A DNA stretch of 64,000 nucleotides from Micromussa lordhowensis (GCA_964020085.1 OZ026601.1:3029401-3093400); one strand, 5' to 3'; positions 1 to 14,814 are shown, numbered from the stretch's first letter. Numbers and translations are program-made. The notes: generated by a model from the sequence alone, not told the origin.

Positions 1-105
1 CTCATGTAATCAGGCCCTGTGTCCTAACATAGCAAAGAGAAATTAAACACCACTCTCCAACTCTTGCGTTTAATTTATTGAAAAAAAAGGAAGAGTTTTG
101 CTTAC

Positions 106-3100
106 CAAGTCATTCCCGTCCCTATCTCGCGCATGTTTAACCATTCGCCCCTGTTCATCAAACATTGGAGGATTTCCGTGCCCTTTCCCCCACGGATTGT
201 ACTGAAACATATTATCAACATATCAGTAAAAAGCATCGCAACATGTTTATTTTGGGAGGTGCAGGTTTTCTGAGACCGGGGGGGGGGGGGAGGGGGGGCA
301 GGTACTACCATATAAAAAAGGACAGGGCTCCTTTCAGGAGTTAAAAGCGCGGTTTTGGTTCCTCTTGGGGTGTTCAGCCTCAAATGGCCCATTGCAGAAA
401 CGTGAGAGGACTGGGACGAGTTTCTTATATTGATTAGATTGAAAATCTAAACATTTCAACTGAAATGTTACTGAATGAAAAGCTACCCAGCCAAGTTTGA
501 GAGTTTTCAGTTGAAAATTGTTCAAATGGGAGCCTGGCAAAATTCCATAAAAGTCCTTATAATTTTGTGGCTTGTATACCCATTCCATACAAACTCACAA
601 TTTTAGGTGCTATTTGAGGAGCTACCATTTTGCCATTTTCCTTCTTCTCTAAATACTTCTATTCTTGGTAAATACTCTCAAATTCAGTTGATCTTTCATT
701 TGAATATCTTAGATTTTCAAACAAACAGAAAACAACCATATTCTTTCCCAGTCCTCTCACGTTTCTGCAATTGCCTATGGTCTACAGTGAGAGATTTTGC
801 GATACCTTTTAGGGTGTTGAGCCAAAAAAATATGGCAGGAGATAATGTATTGTTTTACATGAGGCACCTCTTAGGGGTGAAAAAACATTTCAAGCCACGC
901 CCACAAAACAGGATCTTGGTACCTCTTAGGGGTTCTTTTTAAAATTTCCGACGAGCACCCTCATCCTTTTTATATGAGAGTTGCCCCCCCCCCTCCCCCG
1001 GTCTGAGACAAGACAAGCCTTTGTTACTGTATGTAAGGTACATGCCATCTAAGGCCGGTCTCAATCATTAGTAGTGCAAAAGTCAATGATTTGTTTTCAA
1101 ACATGTAAAACTAAAAACAATCAGTGTGGTTGAAGAGTCAAAAAACACAATTACATGACTACAGCTGGTCGAGTTCCTCACCTGGGATCTATCCTGATCT
1201 GAAAATTAATCAAACAAGAAAAAGACATGGTATGATTAGTGAATGGAAATATTTCAACTTCAACTTCCTTCACTGTGCACTATTTTCAAGTTTTTACATT
1301 AGTTAGTACAGATGTCAACTATAAAAAGAGAAATATTTGTTATTCTGTATGACAGAGGAAAACTCACCAATGGAATTTTTCGTTAAAGTAATGGAGCATT
1401 AAAGTTTATAACAGAGTATTAGACACTTACATGTACTTGTTTCATTCAAGCCCTGATTGAAAGCTTGTGGATACCTGCGGCTTCCATGCCGAAGCTCTTC
1501 AATGTCTTTTGACAGTGTTGTAGGATAACTGGCTTTCACAGTACCTATATTAGTAAAAAAGAAAACATGTTTGCATGTATTCCTTCACTTCCGTCAACTT
1601 CGTTAAGAGAGGTTTTGTGCAGCTTGTGTAGACTCGTCTAAAGTTGAGCTCAGAGCAATTCCCACGCTGCACAAAACCCGAGTGGAGGAGAGGAGAGTTA
1701 CGTGTGCACCTGGATTACCCAAAACTGCAACTTTAGGACTCTGAGAAAGTCTGCCTGTCCAGACAGTCTGCCACAGCTAGTCTAGTAAAGGGTAGTACCA
1801 TGTGAAATTTTACCAGGTTACCCTTGGTTTACAGCCAGTTGTTCATAGACAGAAGTACTACAATAGGGATATTGCCTTGTCTAAAAACATGATACACTAT
1901 TCCAACCTGGACCAAAAAGCTACATGTGCTATATCATTACAATACTGATTTTACCACAATTGCTGCTAATCTCGCAATCTGATTGGCTAATTTGCCGTGG
2001 TTGATAAGAGTCCATACCACGCTGCTCGCGTCATTGTGTCACGCAATGCCTTTTTCAGCTCACGCTCTGAGAAAAAAAACATTTTCTTTGACGTTGATAT
2101 TGTGGTAAAAACAAATCGAAATGCACTTAATCGTGCTCTAAACTCTTATCGTTAACGAGTACGCGTCATTACTCGTTTCCCAGACATTTTTTTCGTATTG
2201 TTTCTGTATGTTGAGCGAGTTTGCAAAAGTTTTTGAAAGGAAAGTATGACGCATACAAATAGCTCATTTGCATAATGCAGCGCGTGCACTTTTAAGTCCA
2301 TATTTAGCAAAGATTTCCTTCGTTATCTTTGATATTGTGGTAAAAAACATATCGAATGTGGTTTAGCGTGATATGTACTCTTATCGACAACGATACACGT
2401 CATCACAGTGGTCAAAATGTTGTGGACTCACAGTCGATTTGTTAAATCCCCCACAGAATATAATGCACCAGTTTATAAGTACAGTACCTGAGCCTGTTTT
2501 CCTGGGTGCCCCAGCACCTTCTCTTCCAAAGGGGTCTGTGTTACACTACAAAAAAAAATTAACACGTTTATAAATTACCTTTAACACAATGTTTTTAGGT
2601 ATTTCCCAGTTATAAGCAGCTGTTTTGAAAATCAACCCTAAAAGTTTTTTTCAAGTGCCTTGGGCAGTTTACTTAGAATGAACTTCAAGAATCGCCATCA
2701 AAAAAGTCATCAGTAATGGTGATTATTTAATGAGAAGGTCTTACAAGAATTGGATGGAAAACTTTTTAAAACATTTATACTTATTATTATCGTTATTAGA
2801 AATATTGGTTTATCAACTCACATGATGAATTTCTTCTTCAATGCTCTTCTCTCTTCGCAGCAGTTTTCTAGTCCTTGAACCTTCAATCATAGAATCTGAA
2901 AAAACAATTTATACATAGCGTCAGCTACAAGCAGCTTCATAATCACCTGCAGTAACTACAATTTTCTTTTATCACAAAAAATGGTTGCAACAGAAAAAAA
3001 ACCTACCTAGCTCTTGTTTGTATCTCTCATCTCTCCCACCATACCTCTATAAATTAAAACAGTGAGTTATAGCAATCAGTTGGATAAAGAAAATAGTTAG

Positions 3101-3380
3101 TTACAGCAATCCATGATGTCATTATAATGACTATATACTGTACAACAAAACTTAACATCAGGTAAATCTAGTTGTAGTTATTCTAGTCAGATAAAAAGGG
3201 GTTTCTCTATAAAAAGCACATGGATTTCTAAGTTGATGTTTTTAATTATATATCTTTATAAGTTTTATCTGTTTTCTGCATTTTCTTAATTGTTTTTAGG
3301 TAGGTAATTGTTTATAGATTTAATTTCTTGTAAAGTGCCATTGAACCATAGGGAAATAGTGCCACAAAAATATATTTATC

Positions 3381-3431
<51 letters not shown>

Positions 3432-6400
3432 GTATCATTATCATTATTATCATCATCATTATCAAATGTTATTATCATCATCAAAGTGCTTGTAAATCGG
3501 CAAGCCATCACATGCAAGTTTCTGGTATTCACATCTAAAGCCAAATTTCATATTCTTAGCAGTGAAGCTTAAGATAAACTTCAGTATGGTGGAGCCAAGC
3601 AAATTTGTGGACCCACAGTACTTACCAAAACAGGTTCCACATTAGCTTTAGATGCATGCCTTGGAAATCTAAGCTCAGGATCAGTACGGAAACCTGCGGC
3701 AACCCTTCCTGACTCTGTTCTGTTTGGAGCCCCCCCTCCACCCTGACGGCCTCCAAATGGTTGATAAGGCTTCACATACACACACAAAAAAATATAACAA
3801 CCATTATACAAACATCAACTTTGTCCTGATGGTCCTTAATCATAAAAATGAAGGTAGGAACCCTGTCAGTAGTGCTATTCCAAGCTAAATAAGTTAGCCA
3901 TTTTAAGCTTTAAGAGATGAGCTACGCACACGCAGTGTTGCGATGTTGATCGTTTTGCTAATACGGTGAAGCTGTGAATAAAATCCCACCTTGCGGTGAT
4001 CACTAAACCTATGGTGAGGGACGTTTGTGTTTATCACCCAACAGTGTTTGATGAAATGAAATTATTTGTGGTGCTGTGGTTTCTGGTTTGACCTTTCTCA
4101 GACCAGCGATAAAAGAAACAGAACTGCATAGTTTATTTCTGCAACAATTTATTTAATATTTAAGTTTCTGCCAGGATGCGCAACTTCATGGAAACGTTGT
4201 TTTATCACTTATCAAGAGTAGCTTTTCGGGTCCAGTAAGTACAAGAACCAGTAAGTACAAGAACAGATTTACAGACATCAGCAGTATCAACACGAGGGCA
4301 ATGACAAGGGTTGTGATGAGTTTATGTTATGGAAAATTGTATTATGTAAAGTGTAGACATTCAAATCATGGGGCTAAAAATATATTTTGCGGTGACAGTG
4401 TTTCGTCGACTTTTCCTGTGGTGATGAGTGTTCATTCATTTTTTGCAGTGTTGCGGTCTGTTCAGAGACCACCCATGCTACCCCCCCCCCTCATTTATAA
4501 CAGGAGAACCTAGACCAAGGTCATGGCTACTGGCAGCAGATGCAACATACATTTCAAAGTTTATTACATACCTCTTGAACTAGGTTCTCAACATTTTTGG
4601 TTCTTTTCGCATCAGGTTTTTCATCACTACCAGACTGTAAAAATGAATATTATGATATTATAACCCACCCATTAATTTTCGCGTGATTTTATTGGCTACT
4701 TTACGTCACGTGGTCTAAATCGCCGGACAGTTATCACGCAATAACCCCCGCCCGCGTCGATATTTGTCCTCTGATTGTTTCCGTTGAGGAAAAACAGTCA
4801 GCCCAAGAATTTCAACTTTTCTTTTCTTCAGTTAACATGGAAGGAAACCAAACTCGTTTTAATGAGTGTAGCGACAGTGACATTGACAATCACCCGCGCA
4901 TTCGCCATCAGATCACCACTGGCTTTTTTACCATGTTTACGCGAGGTTTAATTGAGAAAAGAAAATTAATGGGAGGGTTATAAAATAAATAAACCCCTTC
5001 CTGGCTTGCTGGTATGTCTGCTGATAATGTCCTTGGCTGAGAGATGTTCATTTTTCGGACAATCTCTCAGCCGCGGACATTATCAGCCGACATACCGGCC
5101 GCCTGAAGGGGTTTATTTACTAATTGAAAGCAATATCAAGTGTTTTAACCGATGTCATAAGGGCAGTACATCTACATAATATGGACACTTCAGTGTTAAC
5201 TTGTATATGTTACATGTACCTGTTACATGTTACACACAAAAATAGCTGCCACTTAACCCTAAAATACTCTGTAATTATATATAAATCCCTAAAAAATGTG
5301 ACCACTGCCATACCAAATACAGCCTGAGGCATTAAAACTCCTGGTTTTGAACATTTACTATCAGTCTGAGTGTATGAAGCGATTTTTTTTAACAAAATGG
5401 GATCCAACCCCACCTTGATTGAACTCCGGCACCTTCTAAGACTCACATTCACTGGATTATTTAAGAGAAAAGTTAAGGACTGCATTACAGTATAATCATA
5501 AATCACCAAGTCAGCAGTAAGATCTGGAGCAATACTACCTGTGTATACATATGAATAAAGGGAAACAATGTTTCCTTTTGAAAAATGTCATTTACCACGT
5601 GATGGGAACCACTGGTTATTACCTCGGGTATCTGAAATGAACAAAAGAAAAAGGAAATCAGACCTACACTGTAAAAGACATCATGGGAATGTCTGAGAAA
5701 AAATTAGCTAATGGTCCTGTCTTGATTAAAACTGAAATTCCCAGTTTTTATCTTAACCAAGGATCATCTACTCCTATACCAGCTAATCTAATGATGAGAA
5801 TATATGGAAACCATGTCTGTTCAAAGCAGGCCCCTCTGTCCTACTTTAAAGGGTTGGAAATGAGGATATTTAGTTTTTGACAGAAAGATACTGGAGCCAA
5901 GAGAGTTTCCATGGCAACAACACTATGGGGTTATTTGTTTTTTTTATGGTGTACATTTCTGGTACCAAGTTTGAAGAACACCGCTTCAAATTTTCAGAGA
6001 TATTCTTTATTCAGTATTTGCAAGCCTCACGACATCATCACTTTCCTAATTTGCATAATACTAAAATGCCAATATCTAAAATGTTTCGGTTAAGACTGGG
6101 ATCCACATTCCATATATGGAAATGACGACCTTGTTTGAGACAAGGCTTCATCGACACTTGAACAAAGCGATACCATTGTGGCAAGTTTTGTGATCATTAA
6201 AGAAGTAATAAAACCTCTTAATGCTTTTGCAGTCAGGCTAATAGCGTAATTCAAACGACATGAAACGCTCAAAGCCATTCTGCTATATAAAAGGCACTGA
6301 AGGGACTTCATGCCTCACAGATGTGCTGCATTTTCTCAAGTCGCGTATTGTTCATGAAGAATGTTAGTGATCCCCAATGTGTCTATATGAAATGGTGTTG

Positions 6401-9400
6401 TATTAAAAAGTGCAAAGAACAACAGAAATTGAAATAACTGTTAAAATAAACACTCCAGATTTGGTACAAAACAGATTATACAACTTCTACACTGTATGTT
6501 TTTTTTTTAGGGAGGCGTGGTGGCCTCATGGTTAGTGCGCTCGACTCCGGAGCGAGCGCTCCGGGTTCGAGCCCTGGCCTGGGACATTGCGTTGTGTTCT
6601 TAGGCAAGACACTTTACTCTCACGGTGCCTCTCTCCACCCAGGTGTATAAATGGGTACCGGCGAATTTAACGCTGGGGGTAACCCTGCGATGGACTGGCA
6701 TCCCATCCAGGGGGGAGTAGAAATATTCCTAGTCGCTTCATGCCACGGAAACCGGGATAAGCTCCGGCCTGGTGGGCCACTTGGCTCGTATGCAGACTTT
6801 ATTTTTTTTTTATTTACACTGTATGTTTTTAATGATATTTTGTTATAAATTTTGGATAAGTGAAATTAACTTTCGGACAACCAAAATCTGAATTTTACTC
6901 ATCCAATGGACAAGTGGAATAAAAAAAAGTTTTTTGCCCTGTGAAAAAAGATTTTCCGAAAAGGAAAACGCCATTGTTCTGTATTTTGAAAAGCCTTTCA
7001 GACACATGTAAGCAGCAATTATTTTTCGTTTCATAGGCATTTCAAGTATCCCTCCTCCAAAACTTAAAGCTTCACCATGTGACATGCTGCATGGCAAAGA
7101 GGACAAATATAATAATAATTATTAAGCATAACCTTAACCTTATTTAAACAAAATTACAAAATATGAACTTACAATAGGTGCTCCTCCGCCAGGTCGTCCC
7201 CAAGGGTCATAGTTCTTCAGATCTTCCAAGTCCTGATCGGATTCATGAAAAATGCCATGTTTCAAGCAATGCTTTAAAAATGTTTATAAACTAAGACACA
7301 AGTTGTGTGCATAACTGCAATGATCAATTCAGATCTTCATATATTTCTCCGTAGTTCAAATAGGGTGTAGACAAAACGTGGACCCCCCTTTCTGGACCCC
7401 CCTTCTGGACCCCCTTCTGGACCCCTTTCTGGACCCCTTTCTGGACCCCTTTCTGGAACCCCCAAATTTTCCGTTGAAAAAAAAATAAAAAAAAACAGAA
7501 CATCAAAAAAGAATATTAAACAGTGCACGAGACTCACCTGAATTTCTTCGATCGGTCAGTTCGATTTTTAGGCTCAATTCCACAGGTTATTCTCGGGTAA
7601 GGTTGAAACTACCTCGCTACAAACTTAAAATCAGCCACTTCGTTAATTTCATTGTGATATATACGCGAAAACTCCACGACACATCAACATTCGGAACGTA
7701 TAGTTGTGCGAGCTTACCCGCCATTTTGTAACGGGCCGCGACGGGCCGCCATATTGCCTCTGCTGCTGACCAGTATCACTGTGAGACATTTGCATATTAA
7801 AATCAGGCTTGAAACGTGGGTATGCTGGTCAGCAGCAGAAGCAATATGGCGGCCGGTTACAAAATGGCGGGTAAACTCGCACAACTGTCCGTTCCGAATG
7901 TCAATGTGTCATGGAGTTTTCGCGTATATATCACGATGAAATTAACGAAGTGGCTGATTTTAAGTTTGTAGCGAGGTAGTTTCAACCTTACCCGAGAATA
8001 ACCTGTGGAATTGAGCCTAAAAATCGAACTGACCGATCGAAGAAATTCCGGTGAGTCTCATGCACTGTTTAATATTCTTTTTTTGATGTTCTGTTTTTTT
8101 GTTTTTTTTTTCTTCAACGGAAAATTTGGGGGGTCCAGAAAGGGGTCCAGAAAGGGGTCCAGAAAGGGGTCCAGAAAGGGGTCCAGAAGGGGGGTCCAGA
8201 AAGGGGGGTCCACGTTTTGTCTACACCCGTTCAAATATGTGATTTTTCATGTATTCATTTGTATGCAAAATTATGTAGCATATATTGAATAAATATGACA
8301 TTCTTTTTGGTCATCCAAACAACAGCATTCAGTTGATGCTGGGATCAAATCAATGATTCAAAGTCCATAAGAGGATATTTAACATTAAAAATATATTTAA
8401 AAATATACATAACTTGAAAGATTAAAGAAGACGCATCGATTCTCTGTGACTCTTTTAGTTTTCCTCACAGTCACAGAGAATCGATGCGTGCCTCTTTAAT
8501 CTTTCAACTTATGTATACTTAGCTCTGCTACCACAGCATTGAGCACTTTATGCCAAGGTAGACAAGGTAAACTGAACAAAATACCTTTCTCTTCTCTTCT
8601 TGTTGTGCCTGTCGCAACCTTGCTTTCTCTTCAAAATGCCTTGCTAAAAATTCATCTGTTTGCAAACAAGAAATAAACTTAATGCATTTAGTAAAGTTTA
8701 CATGAATTCAAAATACCGCACATAAGCAATATAGCACAAAGCTGATCACATAAGTAAAACCTTCATCTGAGTGTCTATTGATTTTGCTTTTCAAACCTTA
8801 ACATTAATTACAATAAAAAATATTTATTAAGAAATTTAAAAATGCACAAATAAATAACATTAGCATAGAACAACTTTTATCACAAAAAATTCAATAAACA
8901 AACAACAATCAGGAACAAATTTAAGGTCTTACCTTGTGTTGAGGCTAATTTCTTATTCTTTAATGCTTCTTTCTCCCTGAAATAAAGAATTATAGCAACA
9001 AATTAATTGCCATCTGTTACAAAATCCTGGTACAAGTGCATGGTTTATCTGGTGCTGACATATATTCAACTCGTTGATTCTTACGTTCTTTCTTCCAACC
9101 AGATCATATTGTTTGGACGAGGTGCAGGAGCCGCCTTTCCAACCTTAGTTGCTCCTTCAGTCCCATAAAGAAATCCAGAGGCATTATAATTTTCTTTTAG
9201 CTTGGCTTGGTGAGGGAGTTGATCTGTACCATAAATCATCCTGTTGCTTGCTGATCCACCTGGTATCTGCAAAAATCAAAATGCACTTCATGTTAATAAG
9301 CTATCGGTGTACATAACACCATCCAGGGGGGACCCCCATATAAAAAGGACGGGTTGCTCATCATAATTTTGTAAAGAACCCCTAACACATACCAACATCC

Positions 9401-12400
9401 TGTTTTGTGTGTGTGGCTTGAAATGCTTAATTATCACCTCTAAAATGTACCAATTCTAAAGTACTGTATCTCCTGATATATTTTTTGGGAGCTCAATGTG
9501 GAACTTTTGAGGTTCACCCTAAGAGGTTCCGTACCAAAACTGTTTTTTAACCCCTAAAAGGTACGACCAGCACTCCTGTTCTTTAATATGGGGGTCCCCT
9601 CAGGAATATCACATGCCAAAACTTTATATATATAAGGAGGCCATACCCACTGCAAGGAAGGTATTAGTAAGATATTCTGAAGTAAAACTATGGAGCTAAA
9701 CTGGAACTTGTAGATGGGATCGAGCTCAATGTAAAAATTAGTGTCTAGATAGAAACAACACAATAACTTTTAAAGTAATTGCCCAAAGGTAGGCATTGTT
9801 GCTGGAGCATATCAATCATTTTCAGTTAAGCCATGCTATATGTGTAATAAATGCACGCAGATGGGTACAATCATCATGTCTGGGCTTTAGCGCTGACATA
9901 CCTTTCCTCTCACAAAATGTTGCTTCCTTGTGAATCTATCATTCATTGCTCTTGAATCATTTGTGGAAGTTAATCCCAGCTCAAAGCCATGGCTGTGAGC
10001 ATTTTGTAAATGATGCTTGCTTGATGGTCTGTGAGTCTCCTGCATCAATGAAGGATTTGCTTTATGGGGCTCCAGAGGAAAAACTGAAAACAGAAATAAT
10101 AATCAGCTATCAAAAATTTAGTGGTCCTCGAAAAAAATCTCCAAGGACTTGAGATCTGAACATTCTCGACTAGAAATTTGAACTAAAAAATTATCTAACA
10201 CAGCAAAACAGAACCACACAGTATTAACTTTACTAAGGGTGCATATACAATAGTTCACATATTAAATAAAAATCACAAGTGCAGGACATAGTGCGATCCA
10301 ACAAAGATGTAAGAAACAAATTTGTTCTTTCTTACCAGCAGAGTTAAATTTATCTCTTTGTTCTGAACCATACATTAGCCCTGTTCCTGCCAAACCACCA
10401 GCTACTTTTCCATTATGAAACCATTGAGTTTTATGGTGGTGATACCCTGACTCAAACTGGGCTGGGTTTACTCCATCCCTATATTAATGATCCACGTACA
10501 GATTGTTTTTAATATCAGATGAACAAAAAAACACAACACACTCAAATTCTTAAATTTGGTCAGACAAAAAAATAACAAATAAAAAATATGCATAACCAGG
10601 TAAAAAAAACATGGTGCTAACCCTCTTTTGTGGACAATTTCCCTTCTTATGACAGTAAAAGTTTTAAAATTAGGATGTCCTCATCCAAGTCGATCAATAT
10701 TTAATCAATAATGATCTTACACAACACAGCTCTTCAATATGGATGCACTAATTAGAGCTCTGAATGCTTTAATTTAAGTGTCAATCAAAGTGCAAGTCAT
10801 CCCTGGGGGTGGGGAGTACCCCCAGGAAAATTGGGTAGGGGTGTGTGGCCTGCTTCCCAAGACCCTTACCCTATTTAAGACCAAGCTCTTTGATTTTTCC
10901 TTCCCAATTTATGATCTGACCAAAGGACCCTATGAATGACCAAATCGGCTAAAAAAACATACCCTTAGGGGCTTCACACACCTATATACCCCCCCCCCAA
11001 CCACCCACCCACCCGAAGTCATCATTGATAATTCCTTTCCCTGAAATTTTGCTATTTAAAATTCTGCAAGACTCTATATTTTTGGACAACTTCTGCCAAT
11101 ATCCCCTAAATTTATTCATCAAAAGGGCTTCCATTGGCTCTTGTGAGGAATAGACCACTTCCGAGTCTTCACGCAAAACCATTCACAGGGAAATGTGTTC
11201 CACATACAGGTTCATTTTCAAGCAAATTAAACTCATTTTCATGTGAATGGTTTTGCACGAAAACTCGTTTTGAAACTGAGGCACCTATGGTCCAGAGTGA
11301 TCATGACATTTTTGTTGGAAACATATAAATATCCAAAGAAATCGCCAAAAATGGGTCGATTCAAAACATTTACTGGAAAACCAAAGTTTTGCATCCTGGC
11401 TTGTAGAAAAATATTCAAAACACACCACATAAGCTTCTAAACACTTATAATTATTAAGTAGAATATAAAAATGAACTGCGTTTTATGAGATTTATAACAC
11501 TACAAAATTTCACACAATAAATTTAACCCACTGGTGTGAGTTCATTCAATGTGAAACTGGATCACCAATCAAAATTATTTCACGAAATAAATCACCACAA
11601 TGTTATACATGTGAATGTGGGAATTAACTTCCCCTGACGGAGGGGGAACTCCCACATTAGGACAGTGGTGTTTGTCGGAAATTTTGAAAAGAACCCCTAA
11701 GAGATACCAAGATCCTGTTTTGAGGGCGTGACTTGAATTTCTTTCACTCCTAAGAAGTACCAATTTTAAAACAACACATTATCTCTTCCGGGAGCCCATT
11801 CTCCTCTCATATTTTTTTTGGCTCAATACCCTAAAAGGTACTGCAAAAGTTCCCGATGTTGACCTTTACCCCTAAAAGGTACGATGAACTTCCCATCTTT
11901 TTTTATGGGGGTCTCCCCCCCCCCTCCCTGGGTTAAAGTGTCACTTCGCTCCAAGGTTAGATTGCTCCAAGTCAGTTCGCTCCAACATGCATATAGATTA
12001 TTTCTCGTTTTTCCATCCACTGCCGAGCCAAACTCCGTTAACTGAGGTAGTGAACTCGGGCTGTGTGGAGCAATCTAACTTTTGGTTAGAGCGAACTGAC
12101 TTGGAGAGAGCGAAATGAACGTAAATTCGCATTTTTACTGAGCCATACTGGAATGGACAATAATGCCGTTGTACCAAAACCCATGCAGATACACTTTAAA
12201 ATAACCTAAGTTTAATTTCACGAAAATGCCACTTCATCTTGTTGTTAAAATTCTTTGCGCAAACTTCATCGCGGATGAATCTTAAATTTATTCCACCAAA
12301 CAAAGGTAAGCTTAATCCCTGTTGAGCTGCAAATATTTGGAGCACGGGCTGAGTTGGAGAGCGAGTAGTTATCGTAGTTCCTGTCGTGGGTCAGTGGCTT

Positions 12401-13800
12401 CGCCAAACTCAATGAACAAATAAAGAAGTCAAATGGAATCAAAGATCAAACAGCGATGACAATCCGTGCGTGGAAACAGCGTGCTAGCTATAATGCCGAC
12501 ATTCTTCACATGTGCATTCGTGTAATTACAGATTAATAAAGAGATCGCTGCATTATTCAACAATGCTTGGACTCGTTCCCTAGTGAACTAGTCTTGTAAG
12601 TTAATATTTACGTTATAGAAATGTAATGTTTGTCATCGCCAAACCACGATAAAACGTCGTGTAAATGGCTGTAGTTACGTTTACCATCGCGCCAAACGTG
12701 ACACAGTTGGCGCGCCTCAATTAATTATAAAACTTTACGCTGCCTTATTGACTTCTTCAAAAGATTTAAAGGCGATTAATGTGTAATTGTAGTACATTCT
12801 ATACCATGGAAAATTCACAAATACTCACATTTGACGCTGGATAACTAATTGGAGTAACTTTCTCCGAGCTTATCGTCATACAACCGACTTTCAAAACGTA
12901 ATGAAATCGACATACATGTTGTTGCTATGACAACGGCGGATTTCAACCACACTCGGCTGAACAAAAGGATCTCAGGACTCTCAGTATATTGTGAGCATAC
13001 ATTGCTGTTGTGTACAAACAATTGGCAGCCGAAAACTACTAAAAGCCCAACATATTTAGCTCATTATTGTTGCTCCAAGATTAAAGGATAAAAGTGTTTT
13101 GACTTCTAATTGTTTAGTAGAGCTTCATTCTCTTAAGTAACAAAGCGAAAGTAAACTGATTCATGCAATAAAATCCTGATGTTTTCACAACTGTGCTCAA
13201 AAGAAACCTCAGTGGTCAGAAATGCTGATTGTACTGACATGAACTGACTCGAAGGGTGTTTTCCTTCTCGTTATGTTCTGCCCTTGAAGTTGAATTCTGT
13301 TTTCTCTTCGACCTGTATAATGTTACGTCTTTATATCATTAAGAAATTGGTCCATGCAAGAAACAGGCATTTTAATCGAGTAGTTATTTATATTTAGTTA
13401 AATGGCATATGTTCATTCTGTAATTCAAAAATAGAAAGTATTTCTCTCGATTGGTGTGAATATTAATCCTAGACACAGCGGCGGTGGGTTGGGTGCATCT
13501 GATAGTCACAGACTCAATCAACTCAGTCTCCATTATACTAGCAACGAAGAGTACAGCAAGTAGCAAGCAACTTTAAGCAGATTTTTGTCAGTTTTTTGAA
13601 CAGTCGAATATCTTGTTTGTAATAGTCTAGTAGTTTATATTTGTAGGATGTGTATTAATAATATAATTTGGTTTTATCAACTGAGTTGATTCGCTCCGAC
13701 GAAGGGCTAACGCTCGAAACGTCAGCTTTCGAATCTCTTTACGGTGGCCAATTCACATTATCAACTCAGTTGATAAAACCAAATTTATCTTGTTATACTC

Positions 13801-13845
<45 letters not shown>

Positions 13846-14814
13846 ATTTAGTTAATAAACTGCCTTTCCCCAAATCAAGCCTTGACTCTGTTGTGGTGTT
13901 TCGAAAGAAATCAGTGCTGCATGCGAGAGTTTCTGCAGCTTTTCAAGCTCTCCAAGACTTAAGGTGGCTTGCTACAGTTTTGATGGAGTATAGCGAATGA
14001 TACACGGTTCAACATTTGTTGAGCAACAAATGTTGCAGCCTCTGTTCAACAAATGTTGAACAGTGTATCATGTGATGTTGAATGTTGAAATATGCCGTTC
14101 AACATGTTGAAAGCTGTTGGACGTTGTTGAACGAAAATAGAGCACGGCTCTATTCCGTTCAACAAGTTGCCGCCTCAAAACGCAACAATGTTCAACATTT
14201 GTTGATCAACAAAAGTTGAACGATGTTGAACCGTGTATCATTCGCTTATGAGAACCCAACTTCTAATTCTTTTGAAACTTCTTTTTGAACTTCTCATTCT
14301 TTTGAAAAATGTTCCAAGATGTTTTTTTTTTCTTTTATCTAATTACTGTTTGCTTGAGTCTTTTACCATTCTATGTAAAACAATTTTTTTAATGTGGCCA
14401 AAATGAACGACTGTGTATCTAAGGAGAGACTGGGCACTAGTAGGTTAAAATGATGTTTTTCTCAAAATCTACCCTATGACCCCACCTCAATATTTCAGGA
14501 ATTGAAAATTGGCTCTTATTTAACAATTATGCAAAGTAAAATAAAAATCTGTCAGGCAGATATTTTGTAGGAAAAGAAAATGTAAAAACAAAAATGGTCA
14601 AAAATAGCTCAAAATCTGTCGTACAGATTTTTTACAACTTTTGGCTCTAAACGCGATTCATTTCATCATGGGTTGTACGGTAGGTTTTCGCATGCTATTT
14701 ATTTAGCAAGCGCTCATGTGACGCCCGGTATCACACACGAGAAAGCAAGAGTAAATTAGAGCTCTTTAACCGGTTGTTTATCGACCTTTTTTCGTATTTT
14801 ATTAGCTCCAGGCT

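Noticed and set aside
3308..3538. Poly-isoleucine open frame
   Set aside because: This is the ATT microsatellite read in frame.
6511..6585. Functional tRNA gene
   Set aside because: A- and B-box sequences are present but no acceptor stem or cloverleaf forms, and the unit is flanked by a SINE-type 16-bp duplication.
8005..8292. Gly-Ser-Arg-Lys repeat protein
   Set aside because: It is reading of the 12-bp tandem repeat inside a transposon arm; the mirror arm gives an equivalent frame on the other strand.
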